Source: Bacteroidales bacterium UBA1392
Lineage (GTDB): Bacteria > Bacteroidota > Bacteroidia > Bacteroidales > UBA932
Reading direction: 5' to 3'
Length of the DNA stretch: 64,000 nt
Assembly: GCA_002305275.1 (NCBI GenBank)
Contig: DBQO01000001.1
Coordinates: 59,716 to 123,715 of the forward strand
The position numbers and the translations under genes were made by a program. Below, piece after piece: positions 25,515 to 35,292 of this stretch; position 1 is the first letter of the stretch; each line of letters starts with the position of its first letter. The notes beneath the pieces are model-generated. The model did no database searches, was not told the DNA's origin, and worked only from the letters and a program-made list of their open reading frames with translations.

Positions 25515-26417
25515 ATGTCAGCCTACCATATACCCGTATTGCTTGATGAGAGCGTATCGGCTCTTGACGTGAGGGAAAACGGAGTCTATGTAGATGCCAC
25601 GTTTGGAGGTGGAGGCCACAGCCGGGCTATCCTTCAACGCCTTGGCAGCAAAGGTCGGCTTATGGTATTTGATAAAGACTACGAGGCGTTTGCCAATTTG
25701 CCCGATGATGACAGAGTAATAGCGGTTAACAACAACTTCCGATTTATCCACAATTATGTGAGATACCATGGATTTGATAGTGTAGATGGAATTATTGCAG
25801 ACTTAGGGGTCTCATCCCATCAGTTTGATACAAGTGAGCGGGGTTTTTCCTTTCGATTTGACGCTCCGCTGGATATGAGAATGAACCTGGATGCACGTAA
25901 GAGTGCCAGAGACATTGTTAATAGTTATACGTTGGAAGAGTTGGATAGGGTGTTCAGGATCTACGGGGAGGTAGATGAGAGCAGGAAGGTTGCAGATCTT
26001 GTATGCAGGGCCAGGGAGAACTCTCCCATAGAGACAACCGGAGATTTGGGCAGAGCTTTGGAAAGTGTTCTGCCCAAGTTTTCAGAACATAAATACCTCG
26101 CAAAAATCTATCAGGCTCTTAGAATAGAGACCAATGATGAAATGCGGGACCTGGAGGGGCTGATGAAGGGCGTTATACGTTCACTCAGGAGCGGAGGAAT
26201 AGTTGCAATAATCAGTTACCATTCTCTTGAGGATAGGATAGTCAAGAATTTCCTCAAGTCCGGTAATGCAAGCGGCAGGATAGAGAGAGACCTGATGGGA
26301 CACGGCTCTTCGCCTTTCGAACTGCTCAATAAAAAGCCTATCATCCCGGAAGAGGATGAAATTTCCGGTAATACCCGTGCAAGGAGTGCCAAGCTCAGGG
26401 TGGCTAAAAGGAGGTAA
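25515..26417 (+). CDS. rsmH: 16S rRNA m4C1402 methyltransferase RsmH
   Basis: 300 aa. The N-terminus YHIPVLLDESVSAL, the SAM-binding VDATFGGGGHSRAIL near residue 27, IIADLGVSSHQFD and GFSFRFDAPLDMRM are diagnostic. The C-terminus IISYHSLEDRIVKNF is also typical. It N4-methylates C1402 in 16S rRNA. A GGAGG sequence lies about 9 nt before its ATG, one of the clearer ribosome binding sites in the window. Confidence 0.98.
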   Translation: MSAYHIPVLLDESVSALDVRENGVYVDATFGGGGHSRAILQRLGSKGRLMVFDKDYEAFANLPDDDRVIAVNNNFRFIHNYVRYHGFDSVDGIIADLGVSSHQFDTSERGFSFRFDAPLDMRMNLDARKSARDIVNSYTLEELDRVFRIYGEVDESRKVADLVCRARENSPIETTGDLGRALESVLPKFSEHKYLAKIYQALRIETNDEMRDLEGLMKGVIRSLRSGGIVAIISYHSLEDRIVKNFLKSGNASGRIERDLMGHGSSPFELLNKKPIIPEEDEISGNTRARSAKLRVAKRR

Positions 26418-26419
26418 AC

Positions 26420-26752
26420 ATGGGACTCAGAAGAAAAATTATAGATAAAACCACCTCGTTTTTCAGCGGGTCATTCATATTGAAAAGGAGACTCGATAGA
26501 TTTGTGTGGTTCTTCATCTATATATTCATACTTCTTGTGCTCTTCATCAGCTGGAATCTCTACATAGAGAGCAGGTTTGTAAGAATAGAGAAGAATTCTG
26601 CCATAATAAAGGATCTGGAGATAAGCCACCAGCAGCACTCTCTTGATCTGATGGGCATTGACAATAGAATAAAAGTGGAGAAGATACTGCAAGGGTTCGG
26701 ATCCAGGCTCCATGCACCCACTGATCCACCTAAAAGAGTTAAAGGAGAATAA
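26420..26752 (+). CDS. ftsL: FtsL-like division protein
   Basis: 110 aa bitopic protein in the FtsL position of the dcw cluster. A basic cytoplasmic N-terminus (~30 residues) leads to one transmembrane helix, FIYIFILLVLFISWNLYI, then a periplasmic coiled coil (residues ~55-95). Sequence identity in FtsL is always low, so the call depends on topology, size and place between rsmH and ftsI. It begins 2 nt after the rsmH stop, with GGAGG 8 nt upstream. Confidence 0.8.
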   Translation: MGLRRKIIDKTTSFFSGSFILKRRLDRFVWFFIYIFILLVLFISWNLYIESRFVRIEKNSAIIKDLEISHQQHSLDLMGIDNRIKVEKILQGFGSRLHAPTDPPKRVKGE

Positions 26753-26756
26753 GGTT

Positions 26757-28781
26757 ATGAAAGTAAACATTGGTAAGGTAGGTATGGCTTATGTCATATT
26801 TATCCTCCTCGCAATCGGAGCGCTTGCAAGGATAGTGCATACTCAGTTTTTCTACACACCCAATAAAGCTGAAGTGAGCTCAAGTACCGACACTGAGGAG
26901 ATAAAGGGTCGTAGAGGTAGCATTCTTTCAGATGACGGGCGCTATTTGGCCTTTTCCATTCCTGAATATAGACTCTACATGGATCTGCACAAGAGTGTAA
27001 TCTCCGACACTCTCTTTTACAACAATGTAGGAGCTCTTGCCGTAGAACTTTCTAAACTTTACAAAGATCGGAGTGCAGCAGAATATAAGAAGTTTCTGGA
27101 GAGAGCACGCGAAGAGCAGAGGAGATATCTCCTAATCAATAAAAAGCTGCTCAAGTATCAGGAGATGAAGCTCGTCAAGACCTTCCCAATTCTTAAACAC
27201 GGACAAAGAAGGGGCGGTCTCATAATCAAGGAGGTAGATGATCACCGTGAATATCCCTACGGCTACCTCGCCTACCGCACTCTGGGTCACCTCAAAAGTG
27301 ATACGGCGCAGATAAGAGTGGGTCTTGAAGGAAGCTGCGATTCCATACTCAGGGGCAAACCGGGTATACGGCCAATGAAAAAGACCGAGGGTAATCAGAT
27401 GATACCCGATAGCGAGAGGCCTATTATTCCGCCTATAAATGGTACTGATATTAGAACCACTCTCAATATAGATATCCAAAACATAGCAGATAGAGCACTG
27501 CGTAATAAACTCTCGGAGAGTGACGACCTTATGGCAGGTACAGTTATAGTTATGGAGGTGGCTACCGGAGAAATCAAGGCTATGGTCAATCTTGAAAAGA
27601 ACGATGGAGGTTATTTCGAGAGATACAATTACGCTATAGGTAGAATCGGGGAACCGGGTTCCGTCTTTAAAATCACTTCGCTGGCAATCCTTCTTGAGAA
27701 TGGCAAGGTCAACTTGGAGGATGAAATGCCAGCTCTGGTCAATTTTAATGTAGGCAGGACTACATTCCCAGACCCCTACCTGCGAAATTACGACAAAATA
27801 TCCATCCGGCGAGGATTTGAGATCTCCTCAAATAATGTGTTCAGAGCACAAGTATGGAATCATTTCGGCTCAAGCAGGGCTGATCAGGAAAAATATATGG
27901 ATCAGCTCAAGGCAATGAAGATCGACATGAAACATGACATCGAGATCGATGGTATCGGGAAAGCTACCATCCCTCATCCTTCAGATCAGGTCAGATATTG
28001 GAGCGATAGCGACCTGGCCTCAGTTGCAATAGGATATGCCGTAGAGATGACTCCTCTCCATATTATTACTCTTTATAATGCCATTGCCAACAATGGAGAG
28101 ATGGTCAGGCCTCACCTAATTAGCGAGTATATAAAGGAAGGTCATTCAATTAAAAAAGTTGAGCCGAAGGTTATATCGACTATATGTTCCAAATCTACTG
28201 CAAAGGAACTTCACAAAGCTCTAAGAGGCGTTGTAGAGAATGGAACAGGCAAGAATTCCTTTAATGGGAGTAAAGTGGAAGTAGCGGGAAAGACAGGTAC
28301 GGCACGAGTGGTAATACCCTCCAATGGAGCATATGTCGACAGTCAGGGCAGAAAAATTCATCAGGGTACATTCGTGGGGTTCTTCCCCTACAAAAATCCT
28401 CGTTATACCGTAATTGCGGTGGTCTATTCCGGACTTACAAATCAAAACTTCTACGGCGGTACCTGGGCAGCTCCTGTTGTAAGAGAGATTGCTGAAAACA
28501 TTTATGCATCATCCCCTGACTGGAACGGCCGGATGACCGCCTCAGCACAACTTCCCGCTTATAAGGAATACCCCAACCATATTGTCAATGATACACTCTC
28601 CGGAGTACCCGACGTAATGGGAATGGGGCTAAAAAATAGCATGAGTGCCCTTGAAAGCAGGGGTTATTCAGTCTCTTTCTCCGGACACGGAACTGTAGTA
28701 AAGCAGGAACCGGAGCCCGGTTCAGAAACATCAAATAGAACTGTAAAAATTTATCTTGCCGAAAAACATGCAACTGAATAA
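26757..28781 (+). CDS. ftsI: Division transpeptidase FtsI (PBP3-type) with PASTA domain
   Basis: 674 aa from the ATG at 26757, preceded by AAAGGAG; the open frame starts 15 codons earlier inside ftsL. One N-terminal transmembrane helix (GMAYVIFILLAIGALARIV), a PBP dimerisation domain with RGSILSDDGRYLAFS, then the transpeptidase: SxxK as EPGSVFK near residue 300, SSNN and KTGTA. A single C-terminal PASTA domain begins at GVPDVMGMGLKN. It cross-links septal peptidoglycan with FtsW. The 3' end overlaps murE by 14 nt. Confidence 0.96.
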   Translation: MKVNIGKVGMAYVIFILLAIGALARIVHTQFFYTPNKAEVSSSTDTEEIKGRRGSILSDDGRYLAFSIPEYRLYMDLHKSVISDTLFYNNVGALAVELSKLYKDRSAAEYKKFLERAREEQRRYLLINKKLLKYQEMKLVKTFPILKHGQRRGGLIIKEVDDHREYPYGYLAYRTLGHLKSDTAQIRVGLEGSCDSILRGKPGIRPMKKTEGNQMIPDSERPIIPPINGTDIRTTLNIDIQNIADRALRNKLSESDDLMAGTVIVMEVATGEIKAMVNLEKNDGGYFERYNYAIGRIGEPGSVFKITSLAILLENGKVNLEDEMPALVNFNVGRTTFPDPYLRNYDKISIRRGFEISSNNVFRAQVWNHFGSSRADQEKYMDQLKAMKIDMKHDIEIDGIGKATIPHPSDQVRYWSDSDLASVAIGYAVEMTPLHIITLYNAIANNGEMVRPHLISEYIKEGHSIKKVEPKVISTICSKSTAKELHKALRGVVENGTGKNSFNGSKVEVAGKTGTARVVIPSNGAYVDSQGRKIHQGTFVGFFPYKNPRYTVIAVVYSGLTNQNFYGGTWAAPVVREIAENIYASSPDWNGRMTASAQLPAYKEYPNHIVNDTLSGVPDVMGMGLKNSMSALESRGYSVSFSGHGTVVKQEPEPGSETSNRTVKIYLAEKHATE

Positions 28782-30216
28782 GATACTTAAGGGACTGGAG
28801 GTCCTCGAGATAAACGGCAGCACATCTACCGAGGTAGGCGACATTACTCTGGATTCCCGCAAATGCAGAGAAGGTTCACTCTTCATAGCCGCAGTCGGCA
28901 GCAAGAGTGACGGACACGACTATATAGAGAATGCCATCAAGGCAGGCGCATCTGCAGTGATCTATCAGGAGGGTGAACACAAGGGAGGAGATGCTACATA
29001 TATAAAGGTATCCGATAGCAGAAAGGCAGCAGGTCTTGCCGCATCCAATTTCTACGGCAATCCATCATCCAAATTCAACCTGGTGGGGGTGACAGGCACC
29101 AACGGCAAGACTACCACGGCTACACTACTCTATAATCTTTTCACCTCGCTGGGGTATTATTGCGGATTGATCTCCACAATTGCCAATTACATAGGTGAAG
29201 AGAAATTTGAAACCGAATACACCACTCCCGATGCCATTGCACTCAATAGACTGATGGCTCTTATGGTGGAAAGGGGGTGTGAATATTGCTTTATGGAGGT
29301 TAGTTCCCATGCCCTCGACCAGGAACGTGTCTATGGTCTGCAATTCAGGGGAGCCATTTTTTCCAACCTTACTCACGACCATCTCGATTATCACAAAACA
29401 TTTCTGGAATATCTTCATTGCAAGAAGCGTCTTTTCGACAATCTGCCTAAAAATGCTTTCGCCCTCATCAATATAGATGACAAAAATGGCGAAGTCATGG
29501 TGCAGAACTGTAAGGCAACTGTAAAGAGATATTCTTGCCGAACTCTGGCCGACTTCAACTGCAAAATAGTAGAAGAGAGCATAGAGGGGATGTTGCTCGC
29601 TATTGGCAACAATCAATTCTGGACACAGTTTATCGGGGGACACAATGCCTACAACCTCTTGGCAGTCTATGCGACTGCTCTCCTTCTTGGAGCCGATAAA
29701 GATGAGGTGCTCGTCAAGATGAGCTTATTGAAGGCAGTAGCAGGACGCCTAGAATATATTAGCGGAGGCAATGAGATCACTGCCGTCGTGGACTATGCCC
29801 ACACTCCCGATGCCCTCGAAAATGTCCTCAAAACGCTCCGTTCTACAGCCCAAGGCCGCCATTTAATATGCGTATTCGGATGCGGAGGTGATAGAGATAA
29901 GGGTAAACGCCCGGAAATGGGAGTCATTGCAGCAAAATATGCCGACAAAGTAATTGTAACATCGGACAATCCACGTTTCGAGGATCCCGATGCCATAATA
30001 AATGACATCCGCAACGGACTCAACACTGCCCAAAGAGCAAAGTCACTCTTCATTACTGACCGCAGAGAGGCCATTCGTGCAGCCATAATGATGGCACCGA
30101 AAGGTGCTGTGATACTTGTCGCAGGCAAGGGACACGAAAATTACCAGATTGTGGGTGGAGAAAAACACCACTTTGACGATAAGGAGATTATCTCTGAAGC
30201 ATTTGAACAACTATAA
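28768..30216 (+). CDS. murE: UDP-MurNAc-tripeptide synthetase (meso-DAP adding)
   Basis: 482 aa from the internal ATG at 28768 (MQLNKILKGLEVLEI); an alternative start lies four codons earlier. N-terminal ITLDSRKCREGSLFIA, ATP loop VTGTNGKTTTA near residue 110, METH-type EVSSHALDQERV and C-terminal SDNPRFEDPDAI. The DNPR motif is associated with meso-diaminopimelate selectivity, which suggests DAP-type peptidoglycan. It overlaps ftsI by 14 nt and precedes mraY by 19 nt; murF, which sits between them in many bacteria, is absent. Confidence 0.97.
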   Translation: MQLNKILKGLEVLEINGSTSTEVGDITLDSRKCREGSLFIAAVGSKSDGHDYIENAIKAGASAVIYQEGEHKGGDATYIKVSDSRKAAGLAASNFYGNPSSKFNLVGVTGTNGKTTTATLLYNLFTSLGYYCGLISTIANYIGEEKFETEYTTPDAIALNRLMALMVERGCEYCFMEVSSHALDQERVYGLQFRGAIFSNLTHDHLDYHKTFLEYLHCKKRLFDNLPKNAFALINIDDKNGEVMVQNCKATVKRYSCRTLADFNCKIVEESIEGMLLAIGNNQFWTQFIGGHNAYNLLAVYATALLLGADKDEVLVKMSLLKAVAGRLEYISGGNEITAVVDYAHTPDALENVLKTLRSTAQGRHLICVFGCGGDRDKGKRPEMGVIAAKYADKVIVTSDNPRFEDPDAIINDIRNGLNTAQRAKSLFITDRREAIRAAIMMAPKGAVILVAGKGHENYQIVGGEKHHFDDKEIISEAFEQL

Positions 30217-30235
30217 CCGAACAAAACCTATACCT

Positions 30236-31534
30236 ATGCTGTACCACCTTTTTGAATATTTTGAGAAAGCGAACATAGATTTCGCCGGCTCCGGATTGAT
30301 GAAATACATCTCATTCAGGTCTTTTGGGGCCAGTATCGTCGCTATATTGATATCGCTTATCATAGGGCACAAACTGATTGCCTGGCTACAGAAAAAACAA
30401 ATCGGAGAAACCATTCGTGATCTGGGGCTGGAAGGTCAGTTACAGAAAAAGGGCACTCCCACCATGGGCGGCATCATTATTATCATCTCAATCTTGGTGC
30501 CGGTACTGCTTTTCTGCGACCTTACTAATATCAACATCCTGATATTGATCCTTACTACTGTGTGGTTTGGCACGATAGGATTTATCGATGACTACATCAA
30601 AGTATTCAAGAAAAACAAGGAGGGTCTCAACGGTTGGTACAAAATAGCCTCCCAAGTGCTTATGGGTCTGATTGTGGGCTTGATCATGTGTTTCAGTAAT
30701 GAAGCGGGATTCAGGGAGCAGAAAAGGGTCAATCCCGTGTCGGAGATCACCGGTGAAGTTATTGCAGTTGATAATGCAGTTTCTTCCGAAGCAGTGACTG
30801 TAGATGCAACTCTTTTGGAAAACAGCACTAAAACCACACTTCCGTTTGTCAAGAATAATGAGTTTGACTACGGATGGCTCTCTCCTTTCGGAGGATGGTT
30901 TGGAGAGTATTTCAAATGGTTCATATATATATGTTTTATTATTTTGGTTATAACAGCTTGTTCCAATGGCACCAATGTGACGGATGGTCTTGATGGACTG
31001 GCAACCGGAATAACAGCCATCGTAGGAGCCACTCTCGGAATATTTGCCTACCTGTCGGGTAACGTTATTTACTCCGAGTATCTCAACATCATGTACATTC
31101 CGAGCAGTGCGGAAATAACGGTATTTTTCTCATCTATGGTAGGTGCCCTGCTGGGTTTTATGTGGTATAACGCATACCCTGCTCAAATATTTATGGGTGA
31201 CACGGGTAGTCTGACTCTCGGAGGTATAATCGGAGTTTGCGCCATACTTGTAAGGAAAGAGTTGCTCCTTCCCCTGCTTTGCGGAATATTCTTTCTGGAG
31301 AGCCTCTCTGTCGTGGTGCAAAGATTTTATTTCAAATATACAAAGAAAAAGAGCGGTACAGGTGTCAGGGTGTTCAGAATGGCACCTCTCCATCACCATT
31401 TCCAGAAAGATAATCCTGATGCAATAATACAGTGGCCCGGAAAGGTCTATCCGGAACAGAAAGTGGTGGCCAGATTCATTATAGTCTCTATAATACTTGC
31501 GGTATTGACAGTAGTAACATTAAAGATCAGATAG
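30236..31534 (+). CDS. mraY: Phospho-MurNAc-pentapeptide transferase MraY
   Basis: 432 aa from the ATG at 30236; the open frame begins 40 codons upstream within murE. About ten transmembrane helices. Catalytic signatures: KKGTPTMGGI, FIDDYIKVFKKNKEGL, NVTDGLDGLA, AQIFMGDTGSL and APLHHHFQ. It makes lipid I on the inner leaflet. Compared with ~360-aa MraY there is an extra ~60-residue extracytoplasmic segment (about residues 160-220), as in other Bacteroidota MraY proteins. Confidence 0.97.
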   Translation: MLYHLFEYFEKANIDFAGSGLMKYISFRSFGASIVAILISLIIGHKLIAWLQKKQIGETIRDLGLEGQLQKKGTPTMGGIIIIISILVPVLLFCDLTNINILILILTTVWFGTIGFIDDYIKVFKKNKEGLNGWYKIASQVLMGLIVGLIMCFSNEAGFREQKRVNPVSEITGEVIAVDNAVSSEAVTVDATLLENSTKTTLPFVKNNEFDYGWLSPFGGWFGEYFKWFIYICFIILVITACSNGTNVTDGLDGLATGITAIVGATLGIFAYLSGNVIYSEYLNIMYIPSSAEITVFFSSMVGALLGFMWYNAYPAQIFMGDTGSLTLGGIIGVCAILVRKELLLPLLCGIFFLESLSVVVQRFYFKYTKKKSGTGVRVFRMAPLHHHFQKDNPDAIIQWPGKVYPEQKVVARFIIVSIILAVLTVVTLKIR

Positions 31535-31540
31535 TAAGTT

Positions 31541-32875
31541 ATGAAACGAATCGTCGTATTGGGTGGTGGTGAAAGCGGCTCGGGTGCTGCTGTTCTGGCG
31601 AAAGTCAAGGGTTTTGAGGTTTTTCTGTCAGACAACGGGAAAATCGAGGAAAAATACGCTGCACGTCTTTCGGAGTACGGTATCCCCTATGAGGAGGGCG
31701 GACATACAATTGAGAAGATATATAATGCCGATGAAGTGATAAAAAGTCCCGGTATCCCCGATACTGCACCACTAATCATAGGACTCAATGCCCGCGGCAT
31801 ATCCGTGATTTCAGAAATCGAGTTCGCCGGCAGATTTGACAACTCAAGAAAGATCTGCGTCACCGGCAGCAACGGTAAGACTACTACTACGTCTCTTATA
31901 TACTATTTGCTTAAAAATGCCGGTCTGAATGTAGGTTTAGGTGGCAATATCGGTCAAAGTTACGCCTTCCAGGTGGCAACTCAGGAATACGATATTTATG
32001 TATTGGAGATTAGCAGTTTCCAACTTGATGGAATGTATGAATTCCGGGCAGATATAGCAGTATTGCTAAACATCACGCCGGACCATCTCGACAGATACGG
32101 ATACCAAATGCAAAACTATATCAATTCTAAATTCAGGATTACCCGAAATATGGCGAAGGAGGACTGCTTCATCTTCTGCTCTGACGATGAAATAACCATA
32201 GAGCATCTCAACCGTATAGTCATTCAGGCTCAAAAACTACCTTTCAGTCAGAATAACGTCGTGGAGCAGGGGGCCTATGTGGAGGGAGACAGAATGTGTG
32301 TCAGATATGGTGACAGCAGTTACGAAATATTTCTTCATGAACTTGCACTGCAAGGAAAGCACAACATATACAACTCTATGGCTGCTGCCATAACGGGCAA
32401 AATAATGAACATCACCAACAGTGCCATAAAGGATGCCCTGACAACATTTAAAGGGGTAGAACACAGGATGGAAAAAGTTCTCTCCGTAGGTGGCGTTATG
32501 TACATCAACGATTCCAAGGCAACTAATGTCAATTCCACCTGGTATGCGCTGGAAAGCATCAAAACCCCCATCGTACTGATACTTGGGGGAACCGATAAGG
32601 GCAACGACTACTCCCCTATTGCGGATCTGGTGAAGGAGAAGGTTAGAGCCATAGTCTGCCTGGGGGTTGACAATCGCAAAATCCACGATTTTTTTGGAGA
32701 TAAAGTGGCGGAAATTCACGATACCCGCTCTGCGGAGGAGGCTGTAAAGATGGCTGCCTCCATTGCCAAGAAAGGTGATACCGTTCTACTATCGCCCAGC
32801 TGTGCGAGTTTCGACCTATTCCATAATTATGAGGATAGAGGCAGACAATTTAAGGCTGCCGTAAAAAATCTTTAG
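31541..32875 (+). CDS. murD: UDP-MurNAc-L-alanine:D-glutamate ligase
   Basis: 444 aa. N-terminal Rossmann VLGGGESGSGAAVLA, central ATPase loop CVTGSNGKTTTTSL near residue 106, EISSFQLDGM, NITPDHLDRYG and the C-terminal domain with VLILGGTDKGNDY and LLSPSCASFD. It adds D-Glu to UDP-MurNAc-Ala in the cytoplasm. 6 nt after mraY and 6 nt before ftsW. Confidence 0.97.
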   Translation: MKRIVVLGGGESGSGAAVLAKVKGFEVFLSDNGKIEEKYAARLSEYGIPYEEGGHTIEKIYNADEVIKSPGIPDTAPLIIGLNARGISVISEIEFAGRFDNSRKICVTGSNGKTTTTSLIYYLLKNAGLNVGLGGNIGQSYAFQVATQEYDIYVLEISSFQLDGMYEFRADIAVLLNITPDHLDRYGYQMQNYINSKFRITRNMAKEDCFIFCSDDEITIEHLNRIVIQAQKLPFSQNNVVEQGAYVEGDRMCVRYGDSSYEIFLHELALQGKHNIYNSMAAAITGKIMNITNSAIKDALTTFKGVEHRMEKVLSVGGVMYINDSKATNVNSTWYALESIKTPIVLILGGTDKGNDYSPIADLVKEKVRAIVCLGVDNRKIHDFFGDKVAEIHDTRSAEEAVKMAASIAKKGDTVLLSPSCASFDLFHNYEDRGRQFKAAVKNL

Positions 32876-32881
32876 GAGGAG

Positions 32882-34180
32882 ATGAGCAGATTGAGAATAA
32901 GACTTAAGGGGGACAAGATCATCTGGATACTTGTGCTTTGTCTGGCAATTATTTCATTGCTTGCAGTATTCTCTTCCAGCACCTATCTGGCCAATAAGGA
33001 GGGCGTTAGTAAACTTCATATATTGCAGGAGCAACTCTTATCGGTATCCATCGGTTTTGCCACTCTTCTTATCTGCTATCTGATACCGATGAGATTTTAC
33101 CGTTTTCTAGCCTTTCCTCTATTTGGAATAACGGTTTTGATGCTTATACTGCTTTTCATAACACCTGATGTACGCAACGAGGCAGCCAGAGGTATACGGC
33201 TTTTCGGCAGAACAATCCAAGTTTTTGAGTTTGCGAAGGTAGGTTTGATACTATATATAGCAAAGGCACTAGAATACTGGGAAAACTCTTTAACCACATA
33301 TAAGGAGTTCCTTCTAAAGATCTTACTTCCGATAGTAGTAGTGTGCCTTATGGTCATGGTCAACAGTGTTTCGTCAGCGCTGTTATTTGGTGTAATCAGT
33401 ATATTGTTGCTATTCTTTATGAATGTCAACATCAAACATCTGGGCATAACCGCAGGCATAGGTGTATTAGTGCTGCTATTGCTATTCGGTGTTTACTTTC
33501 TCATTTACAGCGACAAGAAAACCGGTGAGGGTGAAAAACCGAGTTATGTAGCCAAATTCTTCAATCGCTTCGGCACGGCAACCAACCGTGTTACCAGTTT
33601 TTTAAATGAAAAAAAGGAACTGGAAGAGACGAATACGGTGCAGACAACCTTGGAAAAGCAGAGGGAATTGGATGGAAAACGTCAAGCCCTAAATGCCAAA
33701 ATTGCTATTCATGAAGGTGGAATCTTCGGAAAAGGTCCGGGCAAGAGTACTCAAAGATATTCACTATCAATGGCCTTCTCTGATTTCATATATGCCTTTA
33801 TAGTGGAAGAATATGGGATGATGGGAGGTGTTTTTGTCATAATGATCTATCTGATATTTCTCTTCAGGTGCATCACTATAGGATTTAGATGTGAAACCAT
33901 CTTTTCAGGGGCACTGGTCTTGGGTCTGGCATTTCTCATAGCCACCCAGGCCTTCTTGCACATAATGGTGAATGTGGATCTTTTGCCCGTTACGGGGCAC
34001 ACATTGCCCCTGATAAGTCATGGAGGCACGGCATATATGGTACTGAGTGGCGCATTCGGAATAATCCTCTCCGTCAGCAAACAGCTGGACAAACAGGATG
34101 AAATCAAACGCAAAGAACTTGAAGAAGAGGCAAAAGAAAAAGAATCGGAAATAATGTATTCGGAGGATTACGTATTATGA
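32882..34180 (+). CDS. ftsW: Lipid II polymerase FtsW (SEDS family)
   Basis: 432 aa with about ten transmembrane helices. SEDS signatures: VFSSSTYLA at helix 1, FGRTIQVFEFAKVGLILY and, near the C-terminus, LPVTGHTLPLISHGGTAYM with the catalytic-loop region GKGPGKSTQRYSLSMAFSDFIYA split here as motif pieces. A charged ~60-residue loop (KKTGEGEKPS to NAKIAIHEGG) replaces the short extracellular loop found in many homologues. It acts with FtsI in septal wall synthesis. The stop overlaps murG by 4 nt. Confidence 0.95.
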   Translation: MSRLRIRLKGDKIIWILVLCLAIISLLAVFSSSTYLANKEGVSKLHILQEQLLSVSIGFATLLICYLIPMRFYRFLAFPLFGITVLMLILLFITPDVRNEAARGIRLFGRTIQVFEFAKVGLILYIAKALEYWENSLTTYKEFLLKILLPIVVVCLMVMVNSVSSALLFGVISILLLFFMNVNIKHLGITAGIGVLVLLLLFGVYFLIYSDKKTGEGEKPSYVAKFFNRFGTATNRVTSFLNEKKELEETNTVQTTLEKQRELDGKRQALNAKIAIHEGGIFGKGPGKSTQRYSLSMAFSDFIYAFIVEEYGMMGGVFVIMIYLIFLFRCITIGFRCETIFSGALVLGLAFLIATQAFLHIMVNVDLLPVTGHTLPLISHGGTAYMVLSGAFGIILSVSKQLDKQDEIKRKELEEEAKEKESEIMYSEDYVL

Positions 34181-35289
34181 GTAATGGCAAACCAAGAATA
34201 ATCATTAGTGGCGGAGGTACGGGAGGACATATCTTTCCTGCTCTCTCCATAGCAGGAGCCCTGCGTGAGATAGTGCCTGAGGCCGAAATACTTTTTGTAG
34301 GGGCTGAGGGAAGGATGGAGATGGAGAGAGTGCCCCAGGCCGGATATGAGATAAAAGGGCTGCCCGTGGCAGGACTTCAGCGCAAACTCTCCCTTGCCAA
34401 TTTTGCATTACCTTTCAAAATAGTCAGGAGCCTTGCCATGGCAAAGAAAATCATCAGGGAGTTTAAGCCTGACGTGGCGGTTGGAGTAGGTGGATATGCC
34501 AGCGCACCATTGCTCTGGAGCGCATCCGGAATGAGAATCCCCTGCCTTATACAGGAACAAAACTCCTATGCGGGATTGACCAACAGGATTCTATCCAAGA
34601 AGGTGGAAAAAATTTGCGTAGCCTATAGTGGAATGGAGAAGTTTTTCCCTTCGGAAAAAATCATACTTACGGGAAATCCCATCAGAAAGGAGATAAAACC
34701 ATCTACGGCGGCTGAGAGAGAGGAGGGGTACGATTTCTACGGGCTTAATCCGGATAAAAAAACCATCTTTGTAGTCGGAGGCAGCCTTGGCAGCGCTACT
34801 CTAAACAAGGCTATAAAGAGATGGGTAGCTGAAAAGGGTGCAAATGCAGACTATCAGGTAATATGGCAAAATGGGAAGTATTATAGCTCCGATATTGCCG
34901 AATACATGAAAGAAAGGGAACTGCCCCATGTAAAGCATTTTGATTTCATTCGAAGAATGGATCTGGCCTATGCTGTGGCCGATGTGGTTATTTCCCGTGC
35001 AGGGGCCGGCACTATCTCCGAACTCTGCGTTGCCGGCAAAGCTACCATATTCGTCCCGTCACCAAATGTGACGGAAGATCACCAGACACACAATGCCATG
35101 GCTTTGGTAGAAAAAGAGGCTGCGCTGATGGTTAGAGATGATATGGCTGAAGAGGAATTGATGGATACTGCCGAAAAACTTCTCTCAGATAGCGAAAAAA
35201 TCCGCAAACTGGAAAAGAATGTGCTAAAACTGGGACGCAAGGGAGCTGCGGAAGCGATTGCATCAGAGGTACTCTCCCTCATAAAATAA
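34177..35289 (+). CDS. murG: Lipid II synthase MurG (GT28)
   Basis: 370 aa. N-terminal ISGGGTGGHIFPALSIAGAL with the GGTGGH loop near residue 11, EQNSYAGLTNRIL, and C-terminal donor site VISRAGAGTISELCVAGKATIFVP. It adds GlcNAc to lipid I at the inner face of the membrane. Starts 4 nt inside ftsW and ends 3 nt before murC. Confidence 0.98.
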   Translation: MSNGKPRIIISGGGTGGHIFPALSIAGALREIVPEAEILFVGAEGRMEMERVPQAGYEIKGLPVAGLQRKLSLANFALPFKIVRSLAMAKKIIREFKPDVAVGVGGYASAPLLWSASGMRIPCLIQEQNSYAGLTNRILSKKVEKICVAYSGMEKFFPSEKIILTGNPIRKEIKPSTAAEREEGYDFYGLNPDKKTIFVVGGSLGSATLNKAIKRWVAEKGANADYQVIWQNGKYYSSDIAEYMKERELPHVKHFDFIRRMDLAYAVADVVISRAGAGTISELCVAGKATIFVPSPNVTEDHQTHNAMALVEKEAALMVRDDMAEEELMDTAEKLLSDSEKIRKLEKNVLKLGRKGAAEAIASEVLSLIK

Positions 35290-35292
35290 GAG

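Noticed and set aside
30116..30235. Longer start for mraY
   Set aside because: The extra 40 codons lie within murE and are polar and basic, unlike any MraY N-terminus.
28768..30236. Loss of murF from the dcw cluster as a special event
   Set aside because: murE directly followed by mraY is, to my knowledge, the normal order in Bacteroidota, with murF elsewhere.
30716..30876. Extra loop in MraY as a novel insertion
   Set aside because: MraY proteins of about 420 residues with an extended loop are usual in Bacteroidota.
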